64,000 nt of DNA, taken from assembly GCA_029204225.1 (NCBI GenBank), contig MU831573.1, forward strand, positions 62,001 to 126,000, in the 5' to 3' direction. The translations under genes and the position numbers were made by a program. Positions 12,511 through 22,720 of the stretch are shown in pieces (positions within the stretch are counted from its first letter, which is position 1; each line of letters begins with the position of its first letter). A model generated the notes under the pieces. That model made no database searches. It was not told the DNA's origin and saw only the letters and a list, made by a program, of their open reading frames with translations. Source of the stretch: Diphasiastrum complanatum. Taxonomy: Eukaryota > Streptophyta > Lycopodiopsida > Lycopodiales > Lycopodiaceae.

Positions 12511-14369
12511 TGTTGGATTTATCTCCTCTACTCTCCTAAATCCTATGTTAATCTGTTTCCATTCATGTTGCTGCATTTCTACTCACATTGTCGCACACTC
12601 TGCAGAAATACAAGTATACTTTAACAGGTGAAAAAGCCAAAAGGCCGAAGTCTGCGACAAAGTCTCAGTTTTACATTTCCTAAGACTTTTGATGAGAGTG
12701 TGGCATTTTTTTGGCAAAGTGCGAAGAATGCGACAAACATTGTTTACTTGGTTTTCAAGCACCAGAGGTTTTTCACCTCGACACCAACGGAAACACGATG
12801 AGCCTCAATGTCGGCGCCTCCTCACGCTCACTTCTTGCACTATGCAAACAAACTTGACAATGATAGCAGCCACCCACGATCTCCTCCAAACAACACAACA
12901 ACTTAACACCATCTATTGTACCTTTCATCTGCACAAATGTAAATCGTATATAGATCATTGTAATTGATCATCACTACATATAGAATACATCCAACGAGAC
13001 AGACATTGTAGGTGCTTTTATGCATTGATTTCTTTCCTTTAGACGTATTGTCAGTAATAAGCTCATAACTTTTACAATTTGTAGTTAGCTTTGTGAGCAT
13101 GCGGATTTATCCGCAGTTGTCTAAATCACTGACTTGTATTTCATTACATTCAATCTGAATAAAATATTGTCTAGTTTTGTGCTCAGATTTTGTCAGTATT
13201 GCATGCTTTTCGTGTTGTGATTGACTTGTCTGATCGTATGCTCATTGCTTCCACTACCACTGCTCTGAATTCATTATTGTGTTCGCCTATTGTTACCAAT
13301 AGTGCATGCACCAAGGGAATACAACATTCCCCAGCTAGGACAGGCAAGATCCTAGCACTTGGAAAGAGACATGGATACTTGTATAGATTAAGTCATTGCT
13401 TTTCTGCCTCTAGTCAAGCTCTTATTACTTCTATTCAAATAAATAAAAGTTTACTTTGGCATTATAGACTTGGTCATTTTAATCATGCTTCTGTACAACA
13501 AATGTCTAAGCAATCCATTGTTCTTGATCTCGACTATCCTGATAGGAAAGCCAAATTACTTGTCTGTCAAGATTGTCTAGTCGATAAACAGGCCAGGAAA
13601 CCATTTAGATCAAGCCATCCGCATACTGCTAGAGGATTGCTAGATGTTGTACATACAGATATTTGTGGCCCAATACAAATTTTTTTATTGAAGGATGCAA
13701 AGTATTTTATAACTTTTATTGATGAATTTAAAAGAAGGACTATGGTATATTTTATCAAGAAGAAATCAGAAGCTTTCAATTGTTTCATAATCTTCAAGGA
13801 GCGTGCAGAGAAGGAGACTGGTAAGCAAATTAAAGCCTTGAGGTCCGACAATGGTGGAGAGTACATCTCTACCGAATTCAAGGAGTACTGCTAGATCCAA
13901 GGCATTGAACAACAGTTCATCACTCCTTATTCACCTCAGTCGAATGGCATCGTAATCGATCATCACTACATATAGAATACATCCAACAAGATAGACATTG
14001 TAGATGCTTTCATGCATCGATTTCTTTCCTTTAGATGGATTGTCAGTAATAACCACATAGCTTTTACAGTTTGTAGCTAGCTTTGTGAGCATGTGGTTTC
14101 ATCCGCGATTGTCTTGTGACCATCTGCATCACTGACTTGTATTTCATTACATTCAATTGGAATAAAGTATTGTCTAGTTTTGTGCTCAAATTTTGTCAAT
14201 ATTGCATGCTTTCCGCTTTCTGTCTGACCTTCTGATTCACTTGTCTGATTGTCTGCTCATTGCTTCCACTACCACCATTCATTTTTAAACTTTGAATTTA
14301 TTATTGTGCTCGCCTATTGTACCAATCGTGCGCGCACCAAGGGAATAGCTCTCCCAACATTCCCCAACA
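12511..14369 (+). mobile_element. Internally deleted copia element with TSD
   Basis: The ends are TGTTGG and CCAACA, a perfect 6-bp inverted terminal pair, and the element is flanked by ACAAG on both sides. The left LTR (12511 to about 13335) matches the 3' LTR of the copia element at 50617-51394. The right LTR (about 13951-14369) lacks its first 450 bases or so. The internal part retained is only about 615 bp of integrase. The target duplication shows that a complete element inserted into the unit 1 protease gene and was then reduced by deletion in place. Confidence 0.85.
13336..13950 (+). pseudogene. Copia GAG-pre-integrase and integrase core fragment
   Basis: The frame opens in the LTR and reads through GAG-pre-integrase (WHYRLGHFNHASVQQMS), the zinc-binding Cys pair (CQDCLVDKQARK) and into the DDE core. 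The first Asp is in HTDICGP, and the second lies in LRSDNGGEYIS. A stop (TAG, 13894) interrupts it just before FITPYSPQSNG, and sequence then jumps into the middle of the right LTR. The catalytic Glu region, RT, RNase H, gag and protease are absent. Confidence 0.88.
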
Positions 14370-14374
14370 ACAAG
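14370..14374. repeat. Target-site duplication ACAAG (right)
   Basis: This matches 12506-12510. Protease-coding sequence resumes immediately after it. Confidence 0.85.
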
Positions 14375-14974
14375 CAGGTACTTGGTGAGTGGTGTGCATC
14401 CACTAAACAGACACTCTACCAAGGTGTCATTCTTCTCCTTAAGGGACTGAAGAAAAAAGTTGTTGAGAACTAAAACTTCTCGGCTTAAATCCTTGCAATG
14501 TCAAATTGCAAGAGTTGGACTGGTGACTCTATCACAGGATCACTAATAGAACCTCGTCTGTTTTTCAAATCCAAACAATCAATAGTCTTGAAATTTATAC
14601 TAAAATCGAGATCCTCTAATCTGAAACAAAATGGGATTCCTATTCTATCTACAACGTCAGATATGTCACTCTCAAATTTTAGATATTCATTCGAATCTAT
14701 ATAGGCATAAAAAATTTTAGGAGGTGGAGGTGGTGGAAGAGAAGTATCTAAAGGATTAACTGGATTTTTCAAAATGGTTGTAGCTGTATTTACAACCGAA
14801 TCCAGTGTCGTAGTATCTACATTTTTAGTAGAAGGGGATACTGGGATATCCGTCCTCTTGACTTTCTTTGAGGCCCTCTTGGAGGCTGGCTGCTTCCTAG
14901 GCCTCTTGGTCAGGAGGTATGTCCTATCTATGGGATCGGGTCTAGGTGCAGAAGTCTCACCCTTATGTAATTTA
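14375..14974 (-). pseudogene. Unit 1: upstream part of the Ulp1-like gene (basic/proline-rich)
   Basis: Minus-strand coding continues above the copia insertion. An exon of about 39 codons (DLSREVLVLNNFFLQSLKEK to LTKYLL) starts at 14491 after an acceptor-like TTGCAAG. Upstream of it a 95-codon ORF (14772-14485) contains six consecutive prolines, then a segment beginning FYAYIDSNEYLKFESDIS. Further upstream lies a highly basic stretch (KRPRKQPASKRASKKVKR) that looks like a nuclear localisation signal. A basic, Ser/Pro-rich N-terminus is also present in unit 2, although the residues differ. I do not recognise a domain in the YIDSNEY part. Frames change between the basic stretch and the H3-like segment, by an intron or by decay. 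Confidence 0.5.
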
Positions 14975-15297
14975 GATACCTATTTCGCATCCTGTATAGC
15001 AGTTGAAAATCTTTTGGCATTATTGTAACTCGCTTGCCATGTATGGCTAGCAAAAAGGAGTCTTAAAAAAAAAGGCTCTGATAATCCTCGGCAGCCTCTT
15101 GAAGGCACTAAAGTGTTGTGGGTGTGAATCTAACAAAACTACCAAGATCATCCCTAGTGATCTGGTGAACAATGTGGTAAAATAGAGCTTTGGAAATAAG
15201 AAGGTTTGTTGACCTCTGATATTTTCGAATATCAGATAGCCACCTACTGCGGTTATGCCTTCTCGTTTGCCTTGGAGGATTCAAGGCAACGGGAGGC
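14975..15297 (-). pseudogene. Histone H3-fold segment (CenH3-like?), two stops
   Basis: One minus-strand frame of about 90 codons aligns along the whole histone-fold of H3: DIRKYQRSTNLLI (alpha N), then HQITRDD, RFTP, CLQEAAEDY (alpha 2) and finally AIHGKRVTIMPKDFQL, ending RMRNR where H3 ends RRIRGERA. TAG interrupts it before CLQEAAE and TAA interrupts it before DSFLLAIHG. The loop before RF is about one residue longer than in canonical H3, and TNLLI replaces TELLI; both are reminiscent of centromeric H3, but this is inference. I see no H3 tail (ARTKQT) upstream; an acceptor-like TTTGCAG lies about 15320. It sits directly upstream of the protease gene in the same orientation and may have been an upstream exon of it or a separate captured gene. 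Confidence 0.75.
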
Positions 15298-15432
15298 CCT
15301 CAGGAAGAGCCTGCAAAGAAAAAATCTCTCTTTGTCTGCTTTCTCCTATCCATATAGCTAGGATATGGGCTACCAGACTTGTGCGCAATATAAGAGAGAT
15401 GTTCAAAATTGGTCTATCGGGGTTCGTAGAGA

Positions 15433-16006
15433 AGCGATATGTATGGACGGTACAGTATTGCTTTTGTGCATAGGTAGTGTAATAGGTAGCAAATGAGATA
15501 CACAAGTGTCGCACAAGAGCGATATGCGAAAATGCAAAGCAAAAAAAAAGTGAAAAAAAAATGCCTCAGGGGTGAAGTCCTTTAATCTCATGGCTGTGAA
15601 CGGACGTCTTGTCACACGTGCGAAGTGGCAGCGAATCAAATTCTGCCACATGTCAATTTTTCATGCAATGAGCTTGTGACACGTGTCAAGTTGTCAGGTC
15701 ACACGTGTGTTATAGTATAGATGAATCGGGAGGCAACACGTGTTCCATTGACCGTTGACTCGCACGTGTAAAAATGTGCCTATAAATAACATGCAACTCG
15801 ATTTTTGTTTTTTTGCTTTTTCTTTTTCGATATTTGCGTATATCGCTCTTGTGCACGCTACTTGTATGTTCTCCTATAGCTAGTGGTCTACTTGCGCACA
15901 AGTGTGATATTCCAAGTTCATATTCCGTACATATCGCTCATGTGTGCGTTCTTAACCATCACTTTTTTGTTGTTTGCTTACCTCGCGCACAGAAGCGATA
16001 CTTGCC
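15433..16006. repeat. Cluster of GCACAnGAGCGATAT motifs in both orientations
   Basis: About six versions of GCGCACAAGAGCGATAT occur, forward near 15436, 15510, 15894 and 15988, and reversed near 15840 and 15931. Two of them are the outer parts of a longer inverted repeat: arms of about 50 bp at 15508-15559 and 15812-15865, each ending in an A-rich or T-rich run. The promoter-like block lies between the arms. Confidence 0.65.
15611..15788 (+). promoter_or_regulatory. Promoter-like block: five CACGTG G-boxes, W-boxes, TATA box
   Basis: CACGTG palindromes lie at 15615, 15680, 15702, 15737 and 15763. Two W-box cores (TTGACC and TTGACT) lie around 15749-15760, and TATAAATA lies at 15781-15788. 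G-boxes bind bZIP and bHLH factors and W-boxes bind WRKY factors in plants; five in 154 bases directly upstream of a TATA box is far from random. The TATA faces the plus-strand ORFs from 16015. The palindromic sites could also serve the minus-strand H3/protease gene, making this a candidate bidirectional promoter. Confidence 0.6.
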
Positions 16007-16014
16007 TGGGACCG

Positions 16015-17061
16015 ATGGCATCGTCTTTTAAATCTAGTCGTGAGAGCACCCTTAGTGTATTTTTGACTGAGTTTGGAATTTCTAAGAACCTTGACCACTT
16101 TTGTTCCCTATTTTGCCCTTTTCTACATGTTTTCAAGACTGCCAATCCAATACTGAAGCATTTTATGACCACTATGTTAGATTCATAAATATAATTAGTA
16201 TTCCTATTGTCTCCATAGGTCCTCTCTCTTGCATGGTTCTCTTTTGGTCACAAAGTTTCTCATTCAACTCGCAATGGTGTTCTATCATGAGGATGAGGTG
16301 CTTCGTTTATTATTTCTCACAATTTCTGAATTCTCCGACATTGTAGATTTTGAAACCGAAGACTTGGTGCTTGGAATTGATTACAATGATGAGGAAGATA
16401 TGAAGAAGAATTCGTGGCAATTCAATCTCGGATGGGCTTCCCTTGTCCATCATTAATGCATTTCATTGATGACTCTTCTTCAAAAGGAGGCCATAATACT
16501 GATCATCCATATCTGGTTGCAGCCAATGATGAAGAATGTGTAAGTGTTTTTACTTCAATGCCTAAGAATGTTGTTATCTCCTGAATGTGAATGGTTTTTT
16601 TTTTTAAACTCTTACTTTCTATTGCAGAATGCACTCGTAATTGATGACTTTGCTGCATGCCGAGGTGGTTACAGACAACATGCTTTCTCGTTCATAGGGA
16701 TAGTGGACTTGGCTACTATCTGAGGCATTTTCGAAAGAATGAGATTTGTATTGCTCATTCTAAGTTCAGCCCATTTGGGGCAATAATGGCTCTTAAAGCT
16801 TTATCTTATTATATAGGAGGACATAAATTTGTTAAGACAAATAAAATCATTTTCGTCAGGAGACCTTATGTTTTGAACATTCTAGGTTTTACTAATGAGA
16901 ATGTTCCTTTAAGGACCTCACATTATTCATTGTACTCTACATATATTGAACTTAGTGGATAAAAGGATAATGCACATCTATTAGATGCATACTCAGGTAG
17001 AAAATTTCTTCATGACAATACAACCATCGAAATAGATACAAAAATCGATGATAAAGAGTGA
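16015..17061 (+). pseudogene. Unidentified spliced coding remnant
   Basis: Downstream of the TATA box, coding-like segments follow one another in changing frames. They are MASSFKSSRESTLSVF from 16015; VFYHEDEVLRLLFLTISEF around 16275; MHFIDDSSSKGGHNTDHPY around 16460; an intron with a GTAAGT donor at about 16540 and a TTGCAG acceptor at 16627; and ALSYYIGGHKFVKTNKIIF around 16800, ending DTKIDDKE and a stop at 17061. Frameshifts and one stop separate the parts, so the copy is degraded. I do not recognise the protein. Its position suggests it may belong to the unit 1 cassette, but no counterpart is seen at unit 2, which is truncated on that side. Confidence 0.4.
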
Positions 17062-17540
17062 AAATTTTGTATTTTGTTATTATACAATCGATACATATAT
17101 AGTGAGTACATATCATTTAATTATAATGCTCTTCTCTCTTGCTCCATAAAATCGTTAGTATATATGGTACATTTTGATGAAGAATGTAATCAATTGTTTA
17201 GCACTTTGCTATTTTCTCTCTTCCTGTATGAACTTGCATGCTTTTCTAAACTTGCTGTATTATGTGAATTTTGTTATGTGTCGAATCTGAACTATGCGGT
17301 AGAACCACTGAAATATTTGACATATATAGTTTTTTTTTTCATGGGTTTTGCCATGTTGTGTATTTTGATGAAATGTTGCATGTGCTTGCCATGTGACTTC
17401 TCCATCCCTTGTAATGACCAGACACTCAGACTTCCATATGTGTTTGCAGTGGTGTAGGATCTCTTACTGTGTGCTGCACATGTCAAAATCGTAATGTCAG
17501 TCTTATGCTTGGATCAAAATATATAGTTGAATTGAAAGCA
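17062..17540. other. AT-rich intergenic sequence
   Basis: The stretch holds no motif or element end that I can identify. The 127-codon ORF on the plus strand (17074-17457) has the hydrophobic composition of random AT-rich sequence. Confidence 0.45.
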
Positions 17541-18775
17541 GCTCTAATCATTTATACTAACCATGTAATGAGTGATATGATCTGCTCCCCATGCTTTTGA
17601 TACTGCATCAACAAACTTGACACAAGTCTTTTGTAGAGTAGAGTTCGGTTCTTTCTCTCGGCTACTCCATTCTATTGTGGTGTGTAGCTGGTGGTGAACT
17701 GATGATGAATGTCGCATGATGATAAGTAGTCAGACATTTTGTCTGATAGATATTCTCCCCCACTATTAATGCATAGGGTTTTGAGCTTTTGACCAGTTTA
17801 TGTTTCAACAAACTACAAAAATGTTTGAAATCGTTGAATGCATCAGACTTGTTCTTGATGAACATAATACTGGTGAATCTTGAATCGTAATTGCTAAAAG
17901 TGATAAAATATAGTGCTGAACCCAAAGAGGGCATACTCATATGGCCGCACAGATCACTATGTATTAATTCTAAAATGGACTTCGCTCTAGTGGCTTGTCC
18001 CTTTGGAAATCTTGTTCTAGGCCGTTTGCCTAGTAAGCACATCTCACAAACATGTTGAATGTTAGTGGAGGCATCATTATTAATTAAATCCTTAATCATA
18101 CTATTATGATGCATGTACAAGATAGATCTCATGTTCAAGTGTCCTAATCTTTGATGTCAGCATTTGAAGTACTCATGTTGGTGGAAAGTGCATACTCTTG
18201 ACTCAAAATGTACAAATTATTTTAGAGCATTTCATTCCGATCTTTATCCAAAATAGTACATTGCTTTGAATTGAACAAGGATCTACAACCCTGATCTGTA
18301 AGCTTGTTGATAGAAAGTTAATTCTTTGTCAGCTTAGGTACGTCCTTAAACAATGTTGAGCTACCATTTGGAAAATGAAGGCTCACGAAACCTTGGCCTT
18401 CAATATGATGTGTATTGGAGTCACCAAAGTAAATATACTTCAAATATGCTAGCGTGAGTTCTTCGAATAGGAACTTACATGGAGTCATGTGTTGAGAAGG
18501 ACTGGAATCGAGATACCATAAAAGAGCATCTCTACTTTCTTGATCATGTACCATTATCAGTGTTGGGTCTTCATGAGAGGTTCTGGCAGAATAAGATCAT
18601 CCATCCTGTTGCATATTTTTCTTTGCTTCATGATGCTTGATAACTTGACAGTCCGTGATGTCATGATTGGTTCTCTTGTGGTACTTTGTTTTTAGGCTTT
18701 TGATGTTGTTGATTGTGCTGTTGTGATTGCTGGTCTGAATCACTCTGCTCCTTTGAAGATTTCTTCTTCTGGCTT
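17541..18775 (-). pseudogene. Copia remnant: zinc knuckle, protease, integrase N-part
   Basis: On the minus strand from 18775 downward there is a decayed gag zinc knuckle (TNHDITDC, first Cys lost). A protease active-site region follows (WYLDSSPSQHMT, where family members read LDSGATQHMT). After it come GAG-pre-integrase with the Cys pair (CEMCLLGKRPRTRF) and the start of the integrase core (ELIHSDLCGHMSMPS), running to a KNRTLL motif about 17630. Stops and frameshifts are frequent. It is related to the plus-strand gag/protease fragment starting at 19.6 kb and lies head to head with it. Confidence 0.82.
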
Positions 18776-19504
18776 ATTCAAATAGAGGGCGATTGCATTC
18801 ATATTCGATGTGGATAAGCTTTTCCTTCACCAGTACATTTATCACAGCCGGATAGATTCTCCAACTGAATCAGATATTGTCCGAGTGCGACTGCCAACAC
18901 ATGTAGTGCCTTAATCATGTTTGTAAATCACACATTGATCATTCTTTTAATCAATTAGCCATATGTACATATTCATCTAAGATCGATGAACCAGTAGATC
19001 AGTGATTTTTCATTCAGAGCGCAATTGTATCGTTCTTCTTCTTTGTTATCACAGAGTATTGTATCAAGAAGAACATGCTTGATCTGTTCTACAATCACAT
19101 TGTATCTCTACACGACTAATCCATTATTGTTCCAACAATTTAGTTTGTGTAAAGTGATTGCATAAATTGAACGATTCATACTTGCAAATTCATTGTTTTG
19201 TAGATTTTATCGTTTTATATGACTGATAACACTGCTCGATTTTCTTGCTCTAATCACTACATTTTGATACAACACTTCCACAAAGCCAAATCTCTATAAT
19301 CAAGGTAACTTTTGCATGGCTAGGGAATCAACTTAGTCGATCCAGCAACTTTGAAGCTGTGATCAGTAGGACAGACTTCAAAGACTTCAAAGTCGATCTG
19401 ATTACTAAATCGATAAACTTAGTTTCATACATCGAGGATTCAATGTCGCTGTATTTTATGTTGCAACAGGAATTGAAGGCTGATCCACCCGTCGAATCCC
19501 AGCA
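18776..19504 (+). other. Possible 5' LTR region of the next copia element
   Basis: This sequence directly precedes a tRNA-Met primer-binding site, so at least its right part should be LTR. No TG start or matching second LTR was found in the window, so the left boundary is unknown. Confidence 0.4.
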
Positions 19505-19516
19505 TGGTATTAGAGC
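19505..19516 (+). other. Copia primer-binding site, TGGTATTAGAGC
   Basis: It differs by one base from the standard plant copia PBS TGGTATCAGAGC, complementary to initiator tRNA-Met. It follows a CA dinucleotide, as expected at an LTR end, and gag starts about 120 bases downstream. Confidence 0.75.
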
Positions 19517-19630
19517 ATGTTCTCAGACAGATTAGAGCATATAATATAAAAACAATCGCTTTGATATAGTGTAGGCAGCTGCTATTATTTTTTCAATCAT
19601 ATTAATCTACTGCTCATTTTGAAATTCCAA

Positions 19631-20735
19631 ATGGATTCACAATCACAATCTACTCTAATAGTAGAGAAGCTGGATGGTTTCAGTTACCATTTATGAAACT
19701 TCAAAATGAAAGTAGTACTGATGGCCAAAGAACTATGAGAAATAGTCGTTGGAATTGAAGTACTTCCCAGTGTCAATGAGCAAGCCATTTCCAAATGGAA
19801 GCTCAAGGATGGCAAGGCTTTTGCCTTAATCACCCTTAACATCTCCGACACACGAATCAGTCATATCAAAAAATCCCAATCATCGAAAGAATCTTGGGAT
19901 ATATTGGGTACATTATATGAAGTGAGAGATGTCACTTCAAAGCTGCATCTAAGGAGAAAAAATTTTTCTCTCAGAATGTCAGATGGTGATTCTGTTCAAA
20001 ATCACATAAATGAATTCAAGACTCTAATGGATCAGATGGCAGCAATAGGTTCAACAATCGAAGACTCTGATGTTGTTATGACCTTATTGTCAAGCTTACC
20101 ATCTTCTTAGGAAAACTGGGTGATGATGGTTTCCACACACTCGGACATCACATTATCCAAACTCATAACTATGCTGTTGTAGGAGGAAACAAGAAGAGGT
20201 GGAGCATCTTCATCCTCCACCAACGACTCACAAGCATTATTCTCCAAGAAGGGCTCAAGAAAGCAACAGAAGAAGACAAACTGACAACAATCAAAAGCAG
20301 TCACAAAAGTCCTAGAATTAGCCACTTACTTAGAACAACAAGAAAAGACTCTTTTGCAGGTACTGCAAGAGACCAAATCATGAGATCCAGGACTGTCAAA
20401 TTCTAAAGTTCAACAACGACAAGAAGAAGAAGCAGTCGGATCAGCAAGCTCATGCAGCCGACACCAAGCAGAAGATCGAAGATGATGATGAGCAGGAAGT
20501 CTTCATGGTGAGCCATCACCATGTCGAACAGTCAGAGGAGTGGTCCTTGATTCTGGAGCTACACAACACATGACAAGTCATCAAGAATGGTTCATCGACT
20601 ATTCACCCTACAGCACAAAGAAATTTGTTCACCTTGGAGACAACAGTTTTCGCATAATTGAAGGTGAAGGTCCTGTTAGGATGAATTTTCAGAATCAAAT
20701 GTCGAAGCTTATACCAAATTTATTGTATGTCTACC
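19631..20735 (+). pseudogene. Copia gag and protease fragment
   Basis: The gag starts at ATG 19631 (MDSQSQSTLIVEKLDGFSY). It contains the typical SWDILGTLYEVRDVTSKLHL and FKTLMDQMAAIG helices of the UBN2/retrotran_gag family, then a CCHC zinc knuckle (CRYCKRPNHEIQDC). A protease with the active site LDSGATQHMTSHQEW follows at about 20548. Stops at several places (19695, 19735, 20108) and a frameshift inactivate it. Sequence similarity stops abruptly at IPNLLYV near 20735, where unrelated DNA begins, so the rest of pol has been replaced or separated by insertion. Confidence 0.88.
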
Positions 20736-22440
20736 TAGAGGTTTTGGTGGTATCTTAGACCTGCTAGGCCTAATTTCATCTTTCAAACCTCTAAATTGTT
20801 CTCATCTCTAACGGTGAACTTGTGGCGGTGCAATCACATAGGTCTATTGTGTACCTAGGATCTTCTCCTAGGTCATATTTTTGGTCTCGATTACGGAATT
20901 GACAAACAAAAATGAATAGAAAGTACAAATAAATTAAGTAAACGCTTACTCAATGAATAGTTAGGTAACCGTTTTGTCGCAAGAGCTACCAAGTCATGAA
21001 TGCCGTTAAACTATTCACATTGCTTCTCAATCATGACTCCTTGATCGTTTTCCACTTGCTTTCCGAAAACTGTTTGAGCATAGTGTTGCCTATATGAGTT
21101 TCAGATTCGATTTTAGGCTTCTCCTTGAGTGCTTGACTCTCCCATTTCAGTAAGAACATCACCTGCTCTTGCTTTTGCAACGCTACTCTGCAAGTGGCAG
21201 TTTACTCTTTGTACGGGTAGCTTAGCTTAGTGATGAAGGGGGTAGCCGGATTGCCACAAGAACCGCTTAGTCATGAATGCCTATCAACTTCAGGAAGATG
21301 TAATTATATGGACGGATAGAGAGCCATGTCTCATTCTGTCACAGAAATCCAGCTGAATGTTTCCTCTTCAATCACCAATCGAGGGCTTCAGAAAGGTGTT
21401 TGAATCAGGCAGAGACAAATTCCATTACAAAATCAGCGATGGGGTCCTGCCACAGAAGTGAGATTGACTAGCCTCTACAATGAATGATCCATTGACAATA
21501 GAAATGTGTTGGTTGAGAATTTGCCAGAGTAAATGCGCTTGAATGGGATCACAAAACAGTGCTTAGCCTCCTCAGAAATGTTTTGTGTAGACAGTAGAAA
21601 AACGCTGGGATGATGGTAACAGAATTGCGCTTGATTGGCCATAGAAGTGCAGCTTGATCTCTGCCGTAGAATTGGATTGGCGACTGATAGCAGAAGTGCC
21701 CTAAAAAATAGCGGCCAGGTACTTTGACAATCAGTTAACAACTATAAATGCATTTCAAAAATCAGCATTGGAGCAGGAAAAAAACGGACACACGCTGCGT
21801 GTGTGGGTTCTGGCAATGGATTTGATTTAGACTTCTTCTTGAGTGCTTAACTCTCCCATTCTCAGTGAGGACATCACATGCCCTTGCCTCTACAACGCTG
21901 CTCTTCAAGTGGAAGTGTGCTCTCTGCTCCGGTCGCTAAAAGGAAGAATTTCATATCATTATTGCTACTGATTCAGGGTACTGAAGGTGTTGCTTCAATT
22001 CACCATTGAGGAACGCAATTGAAACAACTCACTGTTTTCCCATAATCCGATCATTGAGGGTAGTACATATCATTCTAGATGTTAAGAATCAGTAGATGGT
22101 CATCTTTGGCAGATTTCATATCCATTTCAACTCTCAAAAGAAAGAGTCATTGGTATTTGTTGAGTCCAATAGGAGTTTGGATCTGATTTCTTTGTGATTT
22201 GATTCAAATATTGTGTGCTTTTGTCTTAGCGATCAAAGCAAAGTTTCCAAGTGACTAATCATTAGTGTGAAGATTGATTCTTAGGTTTGTGAGCTAGATC
22301 TTTTGTAGATCCTTCTAGATTATTGAATATGTTCAAATCTAGTCTCTTGAGAGTCACAAATTACATTTGTAGGATCATATCACAAGTTTTGTTTCACATG
22401 GCATCAATAGGTGGCATCCTATTGAAGGCAAGTTAGGATC
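20736..22440. other. Non-coding region with internal direct repeats
   Basis: No gene is seen. The phrase CAAGAGCTACCAAGTCATGAATGCC near 20979 recurs as CAAGAACCGCTTAGTCATGAATGCC near 21259. A longer direct repeat of about 115 bp is listed separately. A CCTAGGA/TCCTAGG hairpin sits at about 20856. The region may hold the missing 5' LTR of the element that follows, but no PBS could be assigned with confidence. Confidence 0.4.
21108..21945. repeat. Direct repeat of about 115 bp, about 710 bp apart
   Basis: The copies are at about 21108-21228 and 21822-21942. Both contain CTTGAGTGCTT(G/A)ACTCTCCCATT followed by CATCAC.TGC.CTTGC and CAAGTGG(C/A)AGT. They are about 80% identical by eye. They could be remnants of LTRs. 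Confidence 0.6.
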
Positions 22441-22627
22441 CTAAGTGCAACATTTGTGGCAAGGGAGGATATTTTTCCTCAAGATGCTACAAAAAGAAAA
22501 CCAATTCATCCAAGGAGAACCAAAGCAAGGGGGCCGAGGTGAAGGATGGAGCTTCAAGTTCGAAATGCAAATACAAGAAGGACAAATCCAAAGAAAGGTG
22601 TTTTCTTTGTGGAAAGGTGAATGAGGC
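22441..22627 (+). pseudogene. Gag zinc-knuckle remnant
   Basis: The plus strand encodes CNICGKGGYFSSRC, a retroviral-type zinc knuckle with the His replaced by Tyr. A lysine-rich linker and a second truncated knuckle, CFLCGKVNEA, follow. This marks the end of a gag gene. The following frame belongs to the long ORF of unknown function, and no protease, integrase or RT follows. Confidence 0.7.
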
Positions 22628-22720
22628 TTGGAGTCCATCACAACACAAGTCAGACCTTTTGAAATTTTTTATTTGGAAGTGCATTGTTTGGTTCAAGATG
22701 CAAAGGTAGATGTCACTTTC

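Noticed and set aside
13567-13881. 104-codon minus-strand ORF
   Set aside because: It is the shadow of the copia integrase frame on the opposite strand.
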